Source of the DNA: Comamonas terrigena NBRC 13299
GTDB lineage: Bacteria; Pseudomonadota; Gammaproteobacteria; Burkholderiales; Burkholderiaceae_C
NCBI RefSeq assembly: GCF_006740045.1
Contig: NZ_AP019749.1
Span: 3,243,001-3,307,000, forward strand
Direction of reading: 5' to 3'
DNA: 64,000 nt
The notes beneath the pieces were generated by a model. It was not told the origin of the DNA. It ran no database searches and worked only from the letters and a program-made list of their open reading frames with translations. Position numbers and translations under genes: made by a program. Below are positions 16,526 through 25,787 of the stretch, in pieces (within the stretch, counting starts at the first letter, position 1; each line of letters starts with the position of its first letter).

Positions 16526-18268
16526 TTACACCAGGGCCGCCGGCGCCTTGGCGGAAGACGGCGCCGCCGCCCGCGGCTGGGGCTGGGGCTGGCTGCGCGG
16601 GGCTGCCACCGACTGACCGCCACCACCACCGCCCAGACTGGCCGGGCCGCGCGGGCCGGCATCTACTGCCGGGCGAGCATAGCCCACCGCGCCGCCTTGC
16701 AGCACGAACTTGGCGGCCATGCCGGCCAGCTGGCGCGCCTGCTCCTGCAGCGAAGAAGACGCAGCCGATGTCTCTTCAACCAGCGCCGCGTTCTGCTGCG
16801 TCACATCGTCCAGATTGGCCACGGCCAGGTTGATCTGTTCCAGCCCGCGCGATTGTTCGCGGCTGGCTTCGGCGATCTCGCCCACGATGTCGGCCACGCG
16901 CTGGATGCCGCTGACGATGTCCTGCATGGTGGCGCCGGTGCGGTGCACCTGCTCGCTGCCCACACGCACCCGGTCCACCGAGGCGGTGATCAGCGTCTTC
17001 ACTTCCTTGGCCGCTTCGGCGCTGCGCCCGGCCAGCGACCGCACTTCGCCGGCCACCACCGCAAAGCCCCGGCCCTGCTCGCCCGCACGGGCGGCTTCCA
17101 CCGCGGCATTCAGCGCCAGGATGTTGGTCTGGAAGGCGATGCCGTCGATCACGGCAATGATGTCCTCGATCTTGCGCGAGGAGGTGTTGATGTCCTCCAT
17201 GGTCTGCACCACCTGGCCCACCATGGCGCCGCCGCGCTGGGCCACGTCGGTGGCGGTGGAGGCCAGTTCGCTGGCACGCACGGCGCTGTCGGCGTTGTGC
17301 TGCACGGTACTGGACAGCTGCTCGGTGGCCGCCGCCGTCTGCTCCAGCGAGGCGGCCTGCTGCTCGGTGCGGCTGGACAGGTCCTGGGTGCCGGCCGCCA
17401 CCTGGGTGGATGCGCCGGCAATGGCGTCGGCCCCGCTACGCACCTGGGCAATGATCTGGTGCAGGTGGGCGCGCATGTCTTCCATGTGGCCCAGCAGGTC
17501 GGAGATTTCATCCTTGCCGCTGGCACGCACCTGCTGCGACAGATCCCCCTTGGCAATGGACTGTGCCGAAGCCTGGGCCTGCTGGAAGCCCTGGCGCATG
17601 CGGCGCAGCAGCGATATCGACAGCAGCGTGGCCGGCACGCCCCCCAGCACGATGGCGGCGATGAACACCAGAATGCCTACGTGGTAGTGCTGCTCGGCTT
17701 CCTGGTAGGCGATATCGGCCTTGCTCACCTGCAGGCCCTTGAAGGCCCCCACCAGGCCCACCAGCATCTCGCCCTGCTCGCGGCCGGTGGCCAGGAAGCG
17801 GGCCATCAGGTCGGGCGAGAAATCCCCGGCGCCCATGCTGCGCACGTAGTCGGTCAGTTGGGCGGACCAGGCCTGGTCAACCTTCACCACCTCGTCCAGC
17901 ATGGCCAGGTCCTGGGGGTCATCGGTCAGCGCACGCAACTCCTTTTGCACCGTGGCGCCGCGCTCCAGGCTTTCGCGCACCGTGTCCAGGTGGGCACTCA
18001 CCGGGTGGTCGTGCAGGGCGGCCAGCGGGCTGTCGGGGGCATGCTGGTAGGCCAGCAGCAGCTGCGCACGGCTTTGCAGCGCGCTTTCGGTCATGGCATC
18101 GGCCAGCAAGATGCGCTGCAGCGACTGGTCGTGCAGATTGCGCAGGCTGTCGCGGGCGGACAGCAATCCAAACCAACTCATGCCAATCACGGCAATCAAT
18201 GAAACCCAATAAGCCACAAACACCAAGGTGTAGCGTTGGGTCAACTTCAATGCATTGAAGCTCCACAT
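16526..18268 (-). CDS. Methyl-accepting chemotaxis protein
   Basis: The 580-residue chemoreceptor senses ligands and controls the CheA kinase. A membrane helix lies at residues 11-35 (YTLVFVAYWVSLIAVIG). A periplasmic four-helix sensor region follows to about 190, then a second membrane helix (VGILVFIAAIVLGGVPATL), a HAMP domain, and the coiled signalling domain with the conserved hairpin tip ([20 protein letters not shown]). The C-terminus is Pro/Ala/Gly-rich and has no CheR-binding pentapeptide. ATG 18268 is chosen because the signal anchor begins there. It is divergent from hpnD, and a perfect FNR box lies in the gap. Confidence 0.9.
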   Translation of the reverse strand: MWSFNALKLTQRYTLVFVAYWVSLIAVIGMSWFGLLSARDSLRNLHDQSLQRILLADAMTESALQSRAQLLLAYQHAPDSPLAALHDHPVSAHLDTVRESLERGATVQKELRALTDDPQDLAMLDEVVKVDQAWSAQLTDYVRSMGAGDFSPDLMARFLATGREQGEMLVGLVGAFKGLQVSKADIAYQEAEQHYHVGILVFIAAIVLGGVPATLLSISLLRRMRQGFQQAQASAQSIAKGDLSQQVRASGKDEISDLLGHMEDMRAHLHQIIAQVRSGADAIAGASTQVAAGTQDLSSRTEQQAASLEQTAAATEQLSSTVQHNADSAVRASELASTATDVAQRGGAMVGQVVQTMEDINTSSRKIEDIIAVIDGIAFQTNILALNAAVEAARAGEQGRGFAVVAGEVRSLAGRSAEAAKEVKTLITASVDRVRVGSEQVHRTGATMQDIVSGIQRVADIVGEIAEASREQSRGLEQINLAVANLDDVTQQNAALVEETSAASSSLQEQARQLAGMAAKFVLQGGAVGYARPAVDAGPRGPASLGGGGGGQSVAAPRSQPQPQPRAAAPSSAKAPAALV

Positions 18269-18363
18269 GCGGATCGTTCCCTGTATCAACTTGTTGCTAT
18301 CAGGGCATCCTAGGAGGTCTTCCGCGCTTTCCCTAGGGCCTGCACACAGCATCTGCAGCCCGC

Positions 18364-18377
18364 TTGATGCACATCAA
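18364..18377. promoter_or_regulatory. Perfect FNR box between chemoreceptor and hpnD
   Basis: TTGATGCACATCAA matches the FNR consensus TTGAT-N4-ATCAA exactly. It is centred about 68 bases upstream of the hpnD start and about 102 bases upstream of the chemoreceptor start. An fnr gene is present in this window at 61492-62214. Oxygen-dependent control of one or both genes is likely (inference). Confidence 0.75.
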
Positions 18378-18438
18378 GCGACGAAAGCTTTGGCCGCCCA
18401 ACGGCAATGCCATCCGGGCATGGGACAATGCCGCCCCT

Positions 18439-19278
18439 ATGACACCGGAACAGTACGTCCAGCAAAAAGCCGCTTCCTCGGGAAGCAGCTTCTACTACGC
18501 CTTCATGTTTCTGCCGGCGCCGCGCCGCGCCGCCATCACGGCGTTCTATGGCTTTTGCCGCGAGGTGGACGATGTGGTGGACGAGGTGCACGATGCCGGT
18601 GTCGCTGCGACCAAGCTCGCCTGGTGGCGCAAGGAAGTGGCCCAGGCCTTTGCCGGCCAGCCCAGCCACCCCACCATGCAGGCGCTGATGCCGCATGTCC
18701 AGGAGTTCGGCATCGAGCCACGCCACCTGCTGGCCGTGATCGAAGGCTGCGAGATGGACCTGGAGCAGACCCGCTACCTGGACTACCCCGGCCTGCAGCG
18801 CTACTGCCACCTGGTGGCCGGCGTCGTGGGCGAGGTGGCGGCACGCATCTTCGGCCAGACCAGCGACGCCACCACCCAGTACGCGCACAAGCTGGGCCTG
18901 GCCTTCCAGCTGACCAACATCATCCGTGACGTGGGCGAGGACGCGCTGCGCGGCCGCATCTACCTGCCCATCAGCGAGCTGCAGCAGTTCGATGTGAAGG
19001 CGCACGAGATCACCAAGCGCGAGTATTCCGACCGCTTCACCGCACTGATGCGCTTTCAGGCGGCCCGCGCCCACCAGCTGTACGACGAAGCCTTTGCGCT
19101 GCTGCCCGATGCCGACCGCCGTGCGCAGAAGCCCGGCCTGATGATGGCCAGCATCTACCGCACGCTGCTGCGCGAGATCGAGGCGGACAACTTCCAGGTG
19201 CTGCACCAGCGCATTGCACTGACACCGCTGCGCAAGCTGTGGCTGGCCTGGAAGATGCAGGCCCTGGGCCGCATGTAA
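18439..19278 (+). CDS. hpnD: Presqualene diphosphate synthase HpnD
   Basis: The 279-residue squalene/phytoene-synthase family enzyme joins two farnesyl diphosphates. The two Asp motifs are FYGFCREVDDVVDE near residue 36 and NIIRDVGEDALRGR near residue 160. YYAFMFLPAPRRAA near the N-terminus is characteristic. The start at ATG 18439 gives the typical family length. The gene lies four bases before hpnE, so the two form an operon. A perfect FNR box lies 68 bases upstream. Confidence 0.92.
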   Translation: MTPEQYVQQKAASSGSSFYYAFMFLPAPRRAAITAFYGFCREVDDVVDEVHDAGVAATKLAWWRKEVAQAFAGQPSHPTMQALMPHVQEFGIEPRHLLAVIEGCEMDLEQTRYLDYPGLQRYCHLVAGVVGEVAARIFGQTSDATTQYAHKLGLAFQLTNIIRDVGEDALRGRIYLPISELQQFDVKAHEITKREYSDRFTALMRFQAARAHQLYDEAFALLPDADRRAQKPGLMMASIYRTLLREIEADNFQVLHQRIALTPLRKLWLAWKMQALGRM

Positions 19279-19282
19279 GCCG

Positions 19283-20644
19283 GTGGCCGCACCCGTGGCC
19301 GCTGCGCCCGCCCCCCATTCCCTGCACACGGCGCCCCGGCGTATCGCCGTGGTCGGCGGTGGCTGGGCCGGCATGGCCGCCGCCGTATCGCTGGTACAGC
19401 GCGGCCATCAGGTGAGCCTGTGGGAGACCGCCCGCCACTGGGGCGGCCGGGCCCGCGCCCTGGTGGTGCAGGACCTGCAAGGCCAGCCGCTGACTGTGGA
19501 CAACGGCCAGCACATCCTGATTGGGGCCTACACCGACAGCCTGGCGCTGATGCGCACCGTGGGGGTCGATGTGGAGCAGTCCCTGCTGCGCCTGCCGCTG
19601 GACCTGCGCGATGCCCATGGCCACGGCCTGCAACTGCCCGATCTGCCCCCGCCCTGGGACACGGCCCTGGGCATTGCCCGCGCCCGGGGCTGGTCATGGC
19701 GCGACAAATACGCCCTGCTGGCACGCGCTGCGCACTGGAAGCGCAGCCATTTCCGCTGCAACGCCCATGCCACCGTGGCCGACCTGTGCCAGGGCCTGCC
19801 CCAGCGGCTGCTGCAGGACTTCATCGATCCGCTGTGCATTTCGGCGCTGAACCTGCCGGCTGCGCAGGCCAGCGGTGTGGTGTTTCTGCGCGTGCTGCAC
19901 GACAGCCTGTTTGCCGGCCGGGGCGGCTCGAACCTGCTGCTGGCGCGCACCGACCTGGGCACGCTGTTCCCCACCACCGCCGCCCGGTGGCTGATAGCGC
20001 AGGGCGCCACCTTGCACCTGGGCCAGCGCGTGCACAGCCTGCAGCCCCGGGGGCGCGATGCCCAAAGCGGCTGGCAGGTGGACGGCGAGGCGTTTGACGG
20101 CGTGCTGCTGGCCACCACCAGCGCCGAAGCCGCCCGCCTGGCGCTGACCGCTGCATCCGCCTTGCACGACACCCGCAGCGTCTGCGAGCACTGGGCCGGC
20201 CTGGCCGACGCCCTGCCGCACACTGCCATTGCCACGGTCTATGCCCAATGCCCCGCCGGCAGCGGCCTGCCGGCGCCCATGGTGGCGCTGCGCAGCGGGC
20301 CCGGGGCCCCGGCCCAGTTCGCCTTCGACCGGGGGCAACTGGGCGGGCCGGCGGGACTGATGGCCCTGGTCATCAGCGCCAGCGACGCGCTGCCGGTGGA
20401 CCGCGTCACGCTGCAGGCCCAGACCCTGGCGCAGGCGCGCCAACAACTGGGTCTGCCGGGCCTGGAAGCACTGCGCACCGTGGTGGAAAAGCGCGCCACG
20501 TTTGCCTGCACACCCGATGTGCAGCGCCCTGCGGCCCATGTAGCGCCGCTCCTGTGGGCCTGCGGCGATTATGTGGAAGGCCCCTACCCTGCGACGCTGG
20601 AAGGTGCTGTGCGCAGCGGACTGGAAGTGGCCCAGGCTTTCTGA
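19283..20644 (+). CDS. hpnE: Hydroxysqualene dehydroxylase HpnE
   Basis: The 453-residue FAD-dependent amine-oxidase-family protein (squalene-associated desaturase) completes squalene synthesis from hydroxysqualene. The dinucleotide-binding fold is visible near the N-terminus (RIAVVGGGWAGMAAAVSL) with DNGQHILIGAY after it. The C-terminal FAD contact is WACGDYVEGPYPATLEGA. GTG 19283 follows the hpnD stop closely; the first 20 residues are Ala/Pro-rich and a later start cannot be excluded. No squalene-hopene cyclase gene lies in the window. Confidence 0.9.
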   Translation: MAAPVAAAPAPHSLHTAPRRIAVVGGGWAGMAAAVSLVQRGHQVSLWETARHWGGRARALVVQDLQGQPLTVDNGQHILIGAYTDSLALMRTVGVDVEQSLLRLPLDLRDAHGHGLQLPDLPPPWDTALGIARARGWSWRDKYALLARAAHWKRSHFRCNAHATVADLCQGLPQRLLQDFIDPLCISALNLPAAQASGVVFLRVLHDSLFAGRGGSNLLLARTDLGTLFPTTAARWLIAQGATLHLGQRVHSLQPRGRDAQSGWQVDGEAFDGVLLATTSAEAARLALTAASALHDTRSVCEHWAGLADALPHTAIATVYAQCPAGSGLPAPMVALRSGPGAPAQFAFDRGQLGGPAGLMALVISASDALPVDRVTLQAQTLAQARQQLGLPGLEALRTVVEKRATFACTPDVQRPAAHVAPLLWACGDYVEGPYPATLEGAVRSGLEVAQAF

Positions 20645-20789
20645 GCTTGCGAGCGGGCGCGGGAGTTCAGCCTGCGTTGCACTGCAGCACCGGGTATCTC
20701 CCGATCTGCCGGCACAGCGGATTGACAGCTTTCCGCGCCAAGATCGGCGGTGCGCGCCCGGATGCGGCGCTTTGCTGGAGACTGCCCCC

Positions 20790-21800
20790 ATGGCCTTGCT
20801 GCCCACCTTGCCCACCACCCCGTCCCTCACCCGCCGCCAGTTGCTGCAAAGCGGCAGCGCCCTGGGTCTGGCCACCACCTTGCCCGGCCTGCATGCCCAG
20901 GCCAACTGGCCGACCAAGTCCATCCGTTTCGTGGTGCCGTTCGCGCCGGGCGGCAGCTCGGAAATCGTGGCCCGCTCCACCGCCGCCGAGCTGAGCAAGA
21001 GCCTGGGCCAGAGCGTGTATGTGGAAAACAAGCCCGGCGCCGCCGGCAACATTGCCATGCAGGAAGTAGCCCGCGCCGATGACCAGCACACCGTGGTCCT
21101 GGGTCACATTGGCACGCTGGCCGTGAACCCCTACATCTTTCCCAAGCTGCCCTACGACCCGAACAAGGACTTCCAGCCCGTCAGCCTGCTGGCCAAGGTG
21201 CCCAGCCTGTACGTGGTGCATCCGGATGTGCCGGCCAAAAACCTGAAGGAGTTCGTGGCCTATGTGCGCGCCAACCCGGGCAAGTTCAGCTATGGCTCGG
21301 CCGGCAACGGCAGCGCCGGCCATCTGGCGTTCGAGTACCTGAAGATGACCGCCAATCTGTTCATGCTGCATGTACCCTACAAAGGCACCGGCCCGATGAT
21401 GACCGACCTGCTGTCCGGCCGACTGGATGCGGCGTCGGTGGGCGCGTCGGCCCTGCTGCCCTTCATCAAGAGCGGCAAGGTGCGTTGCATTGCCACCGGT
21501 TCGACCAAGCGCCTGGCCCAGCTGCCCGATGTACCCACCGTGGCCGAGCAAGGCTTTCCCGGTTTCGAGATGACGCAGTGGTACGGCATGCTGGCACCGG
21601 CCAACCTGCAGGCCGGCCATGTGGAGCGCCTGGCCGCCGAATGCAAAAAGGCCGTGCAGGCACCCGATGCGCTCAAGCGCCTGCAGGGCGATGCCGCCGA
21701 TCCGATTGGCAGCTCCCCCGCCGAGTTTGCCCGCTTCATCGCCACCGAGCAGGCCCGCTGGAAACAGGTGCTGCTGCGCGCCCAGGTCAAGCCGGACTGA
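20790..21800 (+). CDS. Bug/TctC-family extracytoplasmic solute receptor
   Basis: The 336-residue periplasmic binding protein for carboxylates belongs to tripartite tricarboxylate transport. The signal begins SLTRRQLLQSGSALGLA, with a twin-arginine-like pair, and ends in LHAQA. Family motifs include IRFVVPFAPGGSSEIVAR, ENKPGAAGNIAMQEVA and the central YGSAGNGSAGHLAFEYLK. ATG 20790 follows CTGGAG. It stands alone, without permease genes; betaproteobacteria carry many such orphan receptors that share permeases or act in sensing. The substrate is unknown. Confidence 0.9.
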   Translation: MALLPTLPTTPSLTRRQLLQSGSALGLATTLPGLHAQANWPTKSIRFVVPFAPGGSSEIVARSTAAELSKSLGQSVYVENKPGAAGNIAMQEVARADDQHTVVLGHIGTLAVNPYIFPKLPYDPNKDFQPVSLLAKVPSLYVVHPDVPAKNLKEFVAYVRANPGKFSYGSAGNGSAGHLAFEYLKMTANLFMLHVPYKGTGPMMTDLLSGRLDAASVGASALLPFIKSGKVRCIATGSTKRLAQLPDVPTVAEQGFPGFEMTQWYGMLAPANLQAGHVERLAAECKKAVQAPDALKRLQGDAADPIGSSPAEFARFIATEQARWKQVLLRAQVKPD

Positions 21801-21940
21801 GATGACGCTGGCGCTCTCTCTCCTTGCCGGTAGCAGGTGGGGAGGGCGCCATGCAAGGAAACCGGGGAATCAGAGGCGCTCGGCGCCGGGCTGGGCATTG
21901 CCGGGGAGCACGGCCAGCGGCGGAGGCGGCCGTTTCAGCG

Positions 21941-22153
21941 TCAGCGTTCCATCCACCACTGGATGACGATCTTGGCCAGGTAGCCGACAAAGCCCACGCC
22001 CAGGCCCAGAAAGATCACGAACGTGCCGAACTTGCCCGCCTTGGAGTCGCGCGCCAGTTTCCAGATGATGAACACCATGAAGGCGATGAAGGCGCCCACC
22101 CCGTAGGTGAGGAAAAAATGCGCCAGCTGCTCTTCCGTATAGCCAAAGATCAC
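21941..22153 (-). CDS. DUF2788-type small membrane protein
   Basis: The product has 70 residues with two membrane helices (FFLTYGVGAFIAFMVFIIW and FGTFVIFLGLGVGFVGYLA) joined by a basic loop (KLARDSKAGK). Size and pattern fit the DUF2788 family of unknown function. It lies 12 bases after the DUF2189 gene and is probably in its operon. The 140 bases after it (21801-21940) show nothing. Confidence 0.75.
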   Translation of the reverse strand: MIFGYTEEQLAHFFLTYGVGAFIAFMVFIIWKLARDSKAGKFGTFVIFLGLGVGFVGYLAKIVIQWWMER

Positions 22154-22165
22154 AACGTTCTTCTT

Positions 22166-23032
22166 CTACAAACCCCTGCTGCGGCCCTCCTCCTCGGCGG
22201 CTGACGGCCCGCGTGCTTCAAACGCGGAGGCGTCCACCAGAGCGCGGTAGGCATGCCAGCTGGCATGTCCCAGCATCGGCATGACCAGCACCAGTCCGAT
22301 CAGCAGCGATCCCAGCCCCAACAGGGTAAACAACAAAATCAGACCCGCCCACCACGCCATGGCGACCGGGTTTTCCACCACCACCAGCCAGCTGGTCAGC
22401 ACCGCCTGGAACACGCCGATGCGCCGGTCCAGCAGCAGCGGCATGGCCACCACGCTGGACGCAAAGATCGGCGCTGCCAGCACGCTGCCCAGGCCCAGCC
22501 ACAGGGTGAACAAGCGGCCGTCGGGCGCCAGCACTACCTGCTGCAGAAAGTCCATCGGCGTGGCAATGCGCACCGGCGAGAGCACCGTGATCAGCGAAGC
22601 CGACACCACCACCCAGCCCGTAGCCGCCAGCGCCAGCAGCAGGCCGAAGCGGACCAGGCACCAGTAGCCTCCGGCCTGGCTGCCCCGCCCGCTTTGCCAG
22701 CGCGACCAGGTGCTGCGCGCCGTCTGCCAGGACACGGCTTCCCCGCGCTCCAGCGCACGGCTGATGGCATACAGGCTGGTGGCGACCACCGGCCCCACGA
22801 TCAGGAAACCGGACAGCGCCCCGGCCATCAACCAGAAGCGATTGTGCCCCAGCGCCAAAATGGCCAACCCGACCAAAGTCAAGAAAACGCCATGTGCCAG
22901 GCTGAGCCAGGGCGCGCGACAGATGTCTTTCCAGCCCAGCGCCAGCCATTCCAGCGGGGTGAGCATGCTGATGGAGCGCACCGTGGGCAGGTCCACGGTG
23001 GCAGTGGGTGTCAGGATACCGGGCATAGGCAT
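22166..23032 (-). CDS. DUF2189 integral membrane protein
   Basis: The 288-residue inner-membrane protein has about six hydrophobic segments. It starts at ATG 23032 after AGGAAC. The opening (VRSISMLTPLEWLALGWKDI) and the later LLLDRRIGVFQAVLTSWLVV with PMLGHASWHAYR fit the DUF2189 family. The C-terminus is charged. The function is unknown. It is followed at 12 bases by the DUF2788 gene. Confidence 0.8.
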   Translation of the reverse strand: MPMPGILTPTATVDLPTVRSISMLTPLEWLALGWKDICRAPWLSLAHGVFLTLVGLAILALGHNRFWLMAGALSGFLIVGPVVATSLYAISRALERGEAVSWQTARSTWSRWQSGRGSQAGGYWCLVRFGLLLALAATGWVVVSASLITVLSPVRIATPMDFLQQVVLAPDGRLFTLWLGLGSVLAAPIFASSVVAMPLLLDRRIGVFQAVLTSWLVVVENPVAMAWWAGLILLFTLLGLGSLLIGLVLVMPMLGHASWHAYRALVDASAFEARGPSAAEEEGRSRGL

Positions 23033-23094
23033 TGTTCCTGTGGAGTGGCACACCACAGAGGCCGCCCGGACCCACGCACGGCGGGGAACGGGTG

Positions 23095-23799
23095 TTAGCT
23101 GCCCTGTTCCAGCAAGCGGCACAAGCTGTGCAGGCTGTCCACCGTGGCGTGGGGGGCCGGCCCCTGTGCAGGCCAGTCTACGCCCTTGCGATTGAGCCAG
23201 ACCGCGTGCATACCCGCACCCAGGGCACCCATGGCGTCCAGGTGGGCGTCGTCGCCGACGTGCAGCACCTGCTCGGGCGCCACGCCCGCCGCCTGCGCCG
23301 CCGCATGGAACATGCGCACGTCCGGCTTGGCAAAGCCGGTGCTGCCCACATTCAGGCTGGCCTGGAAATACCGGCCCAGGCCGATGGTGTGCACATTGGC
23401 GTTGCCGTTGGACAGGGCGATCACCGGCCAGCGTGCGGACAGGAATTCCAGCGCCGGCAGCGCGTCGTCGTACAGATCCACCTTCTGGCGATGGGCAAAG
23501 AACAGATCGAAGGCGGGCTCCGCCAGCGCAGTGTCTTCGCCGGCATGGCCCAGCGCCTGGCGGATGGATTCGCGGCGCAGACCGCTGAGGTCGTGGCGCA
23601 GATCGGGGCGTTCGCGCTCCACCTGCAGGCGGATGGCACGCACTGCCTCGGTGGTGCCCAGCATGGCGGCCGTGCGCGGCGCATGCGTGGCCAACCATTC
23701 CAGCAGCACGGCTTCGGCGCGGGCAATGGCCGGCCACACGGGCCACAGGGTGTCGTCCAGATCCAGGGTGACGGCGCGAATGTGTCGAGAGTCCAGCAT
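23095..23799 (-). CDS. HAD-superfamily phosphatase
   Basis: The 234-residue haloacid-dehalogenase-like hydrolase has the nucleophile motif TLDLDDTLWPV near residue 12, motif II VIALSNGNAN, the lysine in STGFAKPDVRMF and motif IV VLHVGDDAHLDAMGA. The small helical cap between motifs I and II fits subfamily IA phosphatases. ATG 23799 is preferred because the upstream extension reads as non-coding. The substrate cannot be told from the sequence; it may be a phosphoglycolate- or nucleotide-type phosphatase. Confidence 0.85.
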   Translation of the reverse strand: MLDSRHIRAVTLDLDDTLWPVWPAIARAEAVLLEWLATHAPRTAAMLGTTEAVRAIRLQVERERPDLRHDLSGLRRESIRQALGHAGEDTALAEPAFDLFFAHRQKVDLYDDALPALEFLSARWPVIALSNGNANVHTIGLGRYFQASLNVGSTGFAKPDVRMFHAAAQAAGVAPEQVLHVGDDAHLDAMGALGAGMHAVWLNRKGVDWPAQGPAPHATVDSLHSLCRLLEQGS

Positions 23800-23869
23800 A
23801 GCCGCTGAGCATACTGCAGCCTCGGAGCCGGTGCGCGGGTACCAACGGCCACCCCCGCAGACCGCAAAA

Positions 23870-23902
23870 GAGGCTTCAAGGAGGCCTTCAGGAGGCTTCC
23901 AG
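23870..23902. repeat. Three 11-base direct repeats upstream of hemH
   Basis: GAGGCTTCAAG, GAGGCCTTCAG and GAGGCTTCCAG follow each other without gaps. A small inverted repeat, GCTGA-TGTG-TCAGC, follows at 23907-23920. Both lie in the gap between the HAD gene and hemH and may be regulatory. Confidence 0.5.
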
Positions 23903-24002
23903 GCGTGCTGATGTGTCAGCATATGTCACAAGACCCGGCCTCCTGCCCGGCTGCAGGGACAAGCTTGTCCGACAGGCCCTCAGGATTTGCCACAATCGGG
24001 GC

Positions 24003-25193
24003 ATGCCCTCACGCTTTGCACCTGAACCCACCTTGCCCGCAGGACAGCCCGAACGCCTGGCCGTGCTGCTGTGCAACCTCGGCACCCCCGACGCCCCGAC
24101 CCCCTCGGCGGTGCAACGCTATCTGGCTGAATTTCTGTCCGATGACCGCGTGGTGGAAATTCCCAAGCCGGTCTGGAAGCTGATCCTGCACGGGGTCATC
24201 CTGCGCAAGCGCCCCAAGGAATCGGCCGCCAAGTACGCCACCGTCTGGGATGCGGAGCTGGGCTCTCCCCTGCTGCACTGGACGCGCCGCCAGGCCGAGA
24301 TCCTGCAGGAGTGGATGCAGGGTGCGGGCTACGACGTGCTGGTGGGCTTTGCCATGCGCTATGGCAAGCCGTCGATTGCCAAGCAGCTCGATGCCCTCAA
24401 GGCCCAGGGCGCCACGCGCATTCTGATTCTGCCGCTGTACCCGCAGTACTCCGGCACCACGACGGCCAGCGTCTGCGACGCCGTGTACGACTGGGCCAAG
24501 ACGCAGCGCCACATTCCCGAGCTGCGCTTTGTGCACCGCTACCACAACGACCCGGGCTATATCCAGGCCCTGGCCCAGCGGGTGGTGCAGCACTGGCAGG
24601 CCCATGGCATGGGCCGCCACCTGGTGATGAGCTTTCACGGCGTGCCCGAACGCACCCGCGACCTGGGTGACCCCTACCAGTCCGAATGCCTGGAAACCGC
24701 CCGCCTGCTGGCCGAGTGCCTGGGGCTGCCGCAGGAACGTTTCACCGTGACCTTCCAGTCCCGCTTTGGCAAGGCCAAGTGGCTGGAGCCCTATACCGAG
24801 CCATCGCTGGTGGCGCTGGCCCAGGCCGGCATCCAGGGCGTGGACGTGATCTGCCCCGGTTTCACCAGCGACTGCCTCGAGACGCTGGAAGAAATCGGCC
24901 AGGAAGCACGCCACGCCTACCTGCAGGCCGGTGGCAAGCAGTTCCACTTCATTCCCTGCCTGAACGACACGCCGCACTGGATCGACGCGCTGCGCACGCT
25001 CACGCTGCGCCACACCGCCGGCTGGCCGGTCCAGCCCTATACGGCCCCCGTGCAGGAGCCTGCGGCTGCGCCCGAACCGGCACCGGCGCCTGCGGCCGAG
25101 CACAGCGCTGCCGCCGAGACCGCGCAGGCGGCGCCCACTGCGCCCACCGTCCCCGCGGCACCGTCGTCTGCCCAGCCCTCCACCGAGGCCTGA
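24003..25193 (+). CDS. hemH: Ferrochelatase with Ala/Pro tail
   Basis: The 396-residue enzyme inserts ferrous iron into protoporphyrin IX in the last step of haem synthesis. Motifs include LLCNLGTPDAPTPSAVQRYL at the start, the catalytic histidine in VMSFHGVPERT, and the conserved glutamate region in CPGFTSDCLETLEEIGQEA. Family members are about 320 to 370 residues; here about 50 extra residues rich in Ala and Pro (from about residue 345) follow the domain. The start at ATG 24003 fits the family N-terminus. A terminator follows. hemN, another haem gene, lies 36 kb away. Confidence 0.93.
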   Translation: MPSRFAPEPTLPAGQPERLAVLLCNLGTPDAPTPSAVQRYLAEFLSDDRVVEIPKPVWKLILHGVILRKRPKESAAKYATVWDAELGSPLLHWTRRQAEILQEWMQGAGYDVLVGFAMRYGKPSIAKQLDALKAQGATRILILPLYPQYSGTTTASVCDAVYDWAKTQRHIPELRFVHRYHNDPGYIQALAQRVVQHWQAHGMGRHLVMSFHGVPERTRDLGDPYQSECLETARLLAECLGLPQERFTVTFQSRFGKAKWLEPYTEPSLVALAQAGIQGVDVICPGFTSDCLETLEEIGQEARHAYLQAGGKQFHFIPCLNDTPHWIDALRTLTLRHTAGWPVQPYTAPVQEPAAAPEPAPAPAAEHSAAAETAQAAPTAPTVPAAPSSAQPSTEA

Positions 25194-25258
25194 TGCGATC
25201 GCGGGGCACCCGCCCCGTACCACCCTAGCCTAGCGCGCCCTGCCGCTCCCAAAGCCAC

Positions 25259-25288
25259 AGCCCTTGCCCACCGGACAAGGGCTGTTTT
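25259..25288 (+). terminator. Terminator after hemH
   Basis: AGCCCTTG and CAAGGGCT form an 8-base stem, followed by GTTTT. It lies 66 bases past the hemH stop. Confidence 0.75.
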
Positions 25289-25787
25289 CATTGCCGCCCA
25301 CAGGGCCGCCCACCACCGCGGCACGGCCGTGCGCATGTGCACTGCCACGGAATGGCGCCGCGCGCAGCCCCGCTGCGGCATGTCCTCCTGCGGCGTAGCG
25401 GTGCCGCCTGCGCCGCCTGCAGGGCTACGCCCGGCCTGCCAGAATCGCGCCCGCAGTCCTTGCCTTGCCCGTGCCCCGTGTGCGCGGGAGGCGGCCATGG
25501 ACTGCCGGCACAGGGCCAGGGCGGTCCCTGTCCGTGCACATCCTGCGCCGCAGCGCGCTGACCGCCACCGCTGCGTGGCCTGTCATCCACCACCACCCCG
25601 CCCCTGTGACCCTGCCCGGCCTTGTCCGGGGAAGCTGCTTTTTGTGAGGGCGGCGCATGCGCCGCCCCCTGCCCCTCGCCCTTTCCCCACCTGTCCATTG
25701 GCGCCTGCCCCGGCTTTGCCGTGCGCGGGCGGCTGCGGCGGGCGGTGGAAACGCATTCATGCCACAACACAAGGACAACGACACCCC
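25289..25787. other. Long GC-rich leader region upstream of MFS gene
   Basis: This 499-base stretch has open frames on both strands, but none with a ribosome-binding site or recognisable protein. One frame simply extends the transporter gene upstream. I see no RNA gene and no clear promoter. It probably holds the transporter's promoter and regulatory sites. Confidence 0.4.

Noticed and set aside
25329..25787. Upstream extension of the MFS transporter frame
   Set aside because: The extension is low-complexity, lacks a ribosome-binding site, and the family N-terminus begins at 25788.
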